NCBI GenBank assembly: GCA_903856995.1
Contig: CAIODK010000367.1
Location: forward strand, 1 to 6,267
Direction: 5' to 3'
DNA length: 6,267 nucleotides
Source: an uncultured Burkholderiales bacterium
GTDB taxonomy: Bacteria > Pseudomonadota > Gammaproteobacteria > Burkholderiales > Burkholderiaceae_C
In this document: piece after piece, positions 4,903 through 6,267 of the stretch
Layout: every line of letters starts with the position of its first letter
Position numbering within the stretch: position 1 is the first letter of the stretch
Made by a program: the position numbers and the translations under genes
Notes under the pieces: generated by a model
The model's database searches: none
Seen by the model: the letters and a program-made list of their open reading frames with translations, nothing else
Told to the model about the DNA's origin: nothing

Positions 4903-5367
4903 TCAGTGCAACTCCGAGAGCATGTCTCGAATTTGTGTAAGTTCTGTGCGCAAGGTTTGCAACGCTTCGTCACTGCTGTTGAGCGCGAGGTGCGTCAGCT
5001 CATAGGTTGCTGCGGTCTCTGTGTTCATGTCGTCATCTAAGCCATCGTCATCGAGCAAGTCGACATCAATCAACTCGCCGCCTAGACGTCGACGCTCACG
5101 TTCGAATTGCACCAAATCTTGCAACTTGTTGCGCGCACCGGTGATGGTGAAGCCTTGGTCATACAAGAGGTCGCGGATGCGGCGGATCATCAACACTTCA
5201 TGGCGCTGGTAATAGCGGCGATTGCCGCGACGCTTCATGGGCCGCAGCTGCGTGAACTCCTGCTCCCAATAGCGCAGCACGTGTGGCTTGACGCCACACA
5301 ATTCGCTCACTTCACCAATGGTGAAGTAGCGTTTTGCTGGAATGGGGGGAAGGAGGGATTTCTCCAT
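4903..5367 (-). CDS. MerR family transcriptional regulator next to ihfA
   Basis: A 154-residue cytoplasmic DNA-binding protein. The winged helix-turn-helix of the MerR family occupies about 14-84: YFTIGEVSELCGVKPHVLRYWE (HTH), the wing with RRGNRRYY, then EVLMIRRIRDLLYDQGFTI. After a charged helix (88-94) comes an acidic patch at about 101-113 (seven or more Asp) and a C-terminal helix from about 130, likely for dimerisation. No cysteine cluster or other obvious effector-binding site is seen beyond the HTH, so its signal is unknown; MlrA-like stand-alone regulators have the same N-terminal design. I chose ATG 5367 because the family consensus starts 13 residues later. An upstream TTG at 5427 would add 20 unconvincing residues. 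Neither start has a good Shine-Dalgarno. A terminator after ihfA suggests a separate promoter within 5368-5445. Confidence 0.88.
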   Translation of the reverse strand: MEKSLLPPIPAKRYFTIGEVSELCGVKPHVLRYWEQEFTQLRPMKRRGNRRYYQRHEVLMIRRIRDLLYDQGFTITGARNKLQDLVQFERERRRLGGELIDVDLLDDDGLDDDMNTETAATYELTHLALNSSDEALQTLRTELTQIRDMLSELH

Positions 5368-5445
5368 GTAAATCAGTAACTTGTGAACGGGAGCGCAGAG
5401 GTTACACGAAGAAAGCTCTTGAATCAAACGGCGAACGCATTTTGA

Positions 5446-5474
5446 TAAAAAAAAGAGGCCTAGTCGGCCTCTTT
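5446..5474 (-). terminator. Rho-independent terminator after ihfA
   Basis: AAAGAGGCC (5452-5460) and GGCCTCTTT (5466-5474) form a perfect 9-bp stem with a 5-base loop. On the minus strand the stem runs into eight T (5454-5447). It starts 5 bases after the ihfA stop and should largely insulate the pheT-ihfA transcript from the merR-family gene. Confidence 0.88.
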
Positions 5475-5479
5475 CCTTA

Positions 5480-5815
5480 TCAGATGTCCACTTTTGGACT
5501 ACTGTCGCCCTGAATTTGTTCTTTCAGTTTGTGGCTCGCATGGAAAGTCACGGCGCGTCGCGCCTCGATCGGAATCGATTCACCCGTGCGCGGATTGCGC
5601 CCTGGGCGGGGTGCTTTGGTACGAATTTGGAAATTGCCAAAGCTCGATATTTTTACGTCCGTACCACTGACCAAACTCTGTGCGATGAGGTCAAAGAAAG
5701 CATCGATCATGTCTTTGGACTCACGCTTGTTCAAACCAATTTGTTCGAACAACAAATCGGCCAGCTGCGCTTTGGTCAACGCCGGTGTTTCGAGGCTCTC
5801 AAAAGAAAGTTCCAT
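5480..5815 (-). CDS. ihfA: Integration host factor subunit alpha
   Basis: A 111-residue nucleoid protein that pairs with IhfB to bend DNA sharply at specific sites, acting in transcription, replication and recombination. It has the HU/IHF fold: N-terminal helices with LTKAQLADLLFEQIGLNKRE, the SGTDVKISSFGNFQIR strands (50-65), and the beta arm with GRNPRTGE (72-79). Pro75 is the expected DNA-intercalating residue. RRAVTFHASHKLKEQI forms the C-terminal helix. The alpha subunit is favoured over beta by the acidic extended N-terminus and by the position directly after pheT, the usual location of ihfA. It is about 12 residues longer than the E. coli protein, at both ends. The start ATG at 5815 has AAGAGA-type purines about 6 bases upstream. 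It lies 26 bases after pheT, so is probably co-transcribed with it. Confidence 0.95.
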   Translation of the reverse strand: MELSFESLETPALTKAQLADLLFEQIGLNKRESKDMIDAFFDLIAQSLVSGTDVKISSFGNFQIRTKAPRPGRNPRTGESIPIEARRAVTFHASHKLKEQIQGDSSPKVDI

Positions 5816-5841
5816 ACGGTTCTCTTTTTAACGTGTGAACA

Positions 5842-6267
5842 TCAAGCGCGCAACCGCGCTGACACTTGGGCTGTCAATTCGGCGACCACGGCTTGCACCA
5901 CGGTGTCGATTTGTGTTTCATTCAACGTGGCTTCATCGCTGTTGAGCGTGAGGCGCACAGCCAAACTTTTCTCGTCCATCGCCATGGCCGCGCTGTCGAC
6001 CTTGGGGCGATACACATCAAACAACACGGCATTGCGCAGCAGCCCTTGCGTCTTGGCGGCGTTCACCGCAGCCATCAATTGGGCAAACGTGACGCTGTCT
6101 TTGACGATGACCGCAATATCGCGTTCAACGTTGGGGAACTTGGCCACGCCTGTGGACTTGGGCACTGCACGGTGCAACACGGCATCGAGTAAGAGCTCAA
6201 ACATCACCGGTGCTTGGGACAAATCCCAGCCTTGACGCCAACGCGGGTGCAACTCACCCACATGGCC
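5842..6267 (-). CDS. pheT: Phenylalanyl-tRNA synthetase beta subunit, C-terminal part (runs off right edge)
   Basis: The last 141 residues of the beta chain of the alpha2-beta2 enzyme that charges tRNA-Phe in the cytoplasm. The visible part starts with GHVGELHPRW, the link from the catalytic-like core. It continues into the ferredoxin-fold anticodon-binding domain: KFPNVERDIAVIV, LFDVYRP, EKSLAVRLTL, and a C-terminal helix ending QVSARLRA. These are the classic PheT end motifs (FP-x-x-x-RD, D-x-Y, K-S-x-A). The frame is open to the right edge; the first three quarters of the protein lie outside. The TGA stop (5842-5844) is 26 bases before ihfA on the same strand, the usual pheST-ihfA arrangement. 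Confidence 0.96.
   Translation of the reverse strand, partial: GHVGELHPRWRQGWDLSQAPVMFELLLDAVLHRAVPKSTGVAKFPNVERDIAVIVKDSVTFAQLMAAVNAAKTQGLLRNAVLFDVYRPKVDSAAMAMDEKSLAVRLTLNSDEATLNETQIDTVVQAVVAELTAQVSARLRA

Noticed and set aside
4703..5005. Open frame on the plus strand across tRNA-Pro containing a CERTRTSDPL-type peptide
   Set aside because: That peptide is the well-known false translation of a reverse-strand tRNA T-arm; the frame is a shadow of the tRNA and the merR-family gene.
5516..6235. 239-codon plus-strand open frame opposite ihfA and pheT
   Set aside because: Both genes on the other strand are unmistakable, and the translation has no domain-like features.

Overview
The window looks like chromosomal DNA of a beta-proteobacterium, most likely order Burkholderiales, family Comamonadaceae. 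The basis is protein-sequence style, moderately high GC, and the gene order pheT - ihfA - merR-family gene - tRNA-Pro(GGG), which I recall as typical of that group. Genus cannot be settled from this stretch. I see no insertion sequence, phage gene, CRISPR array or integrase.

Layout, left to right. (1) 1-623, minus strand: the first 207 codons of alaS (alanyl-tRNA synthetase), running off the left edge. (2) 624-711: a short divergent promoter region. A TTATAA palindrome there could supply the -10 element to both directions, and alaS may be leaderless. (3) 712-2190, plus: gabD, a complete succinate-semialdehyde dehydrogenase with all catalytic residues. (4) 2298-2642, plus: a small winged-helix regulator with an 8-bp inverted repeat directly upstream of its start. 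(5) 2664-2694: a strong hairpin terminator between convergent genes. (6) 2675-2929, minus: a small exported protein with six cysteines at alternating 12/11 intervals, an internally repeated fold I cannot name. (7) 2979-4627, minus: an nnrS-like membrane protein gene preceded by a DUF2249 gene. This pair is typical of nitric-oxide/low-oxygen gene sets. An FNR/NNR-type box upstream sits at exactly the class II activator distance from a -10-like hexamer. (8) 4757-4877, minus: tRNA-Pro(GGG) with encoded CCA and its own terminator. (9) 4903-5367, minus: a MerR-family regulator. (10) 5446-5815, minus: ihfA with its own terminator. (11) 5842-6267, minus: the 3' end of pheT, running off the right edge.

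The window joins a conserved housekeeping block (pheT, ihfA, MerR regulator, tRNA-Pro) to a small low-oxygen/NO module (DUF2249 plus NnrS, perhaps with the Cys-repeat protein behind it), then a stand-alone GabD with a neighbouring regulator, then alaS. The most unusual items are the Cys-repeat exported protein and the dense regulatory signals in front of the DUF2249-nnrS pair.
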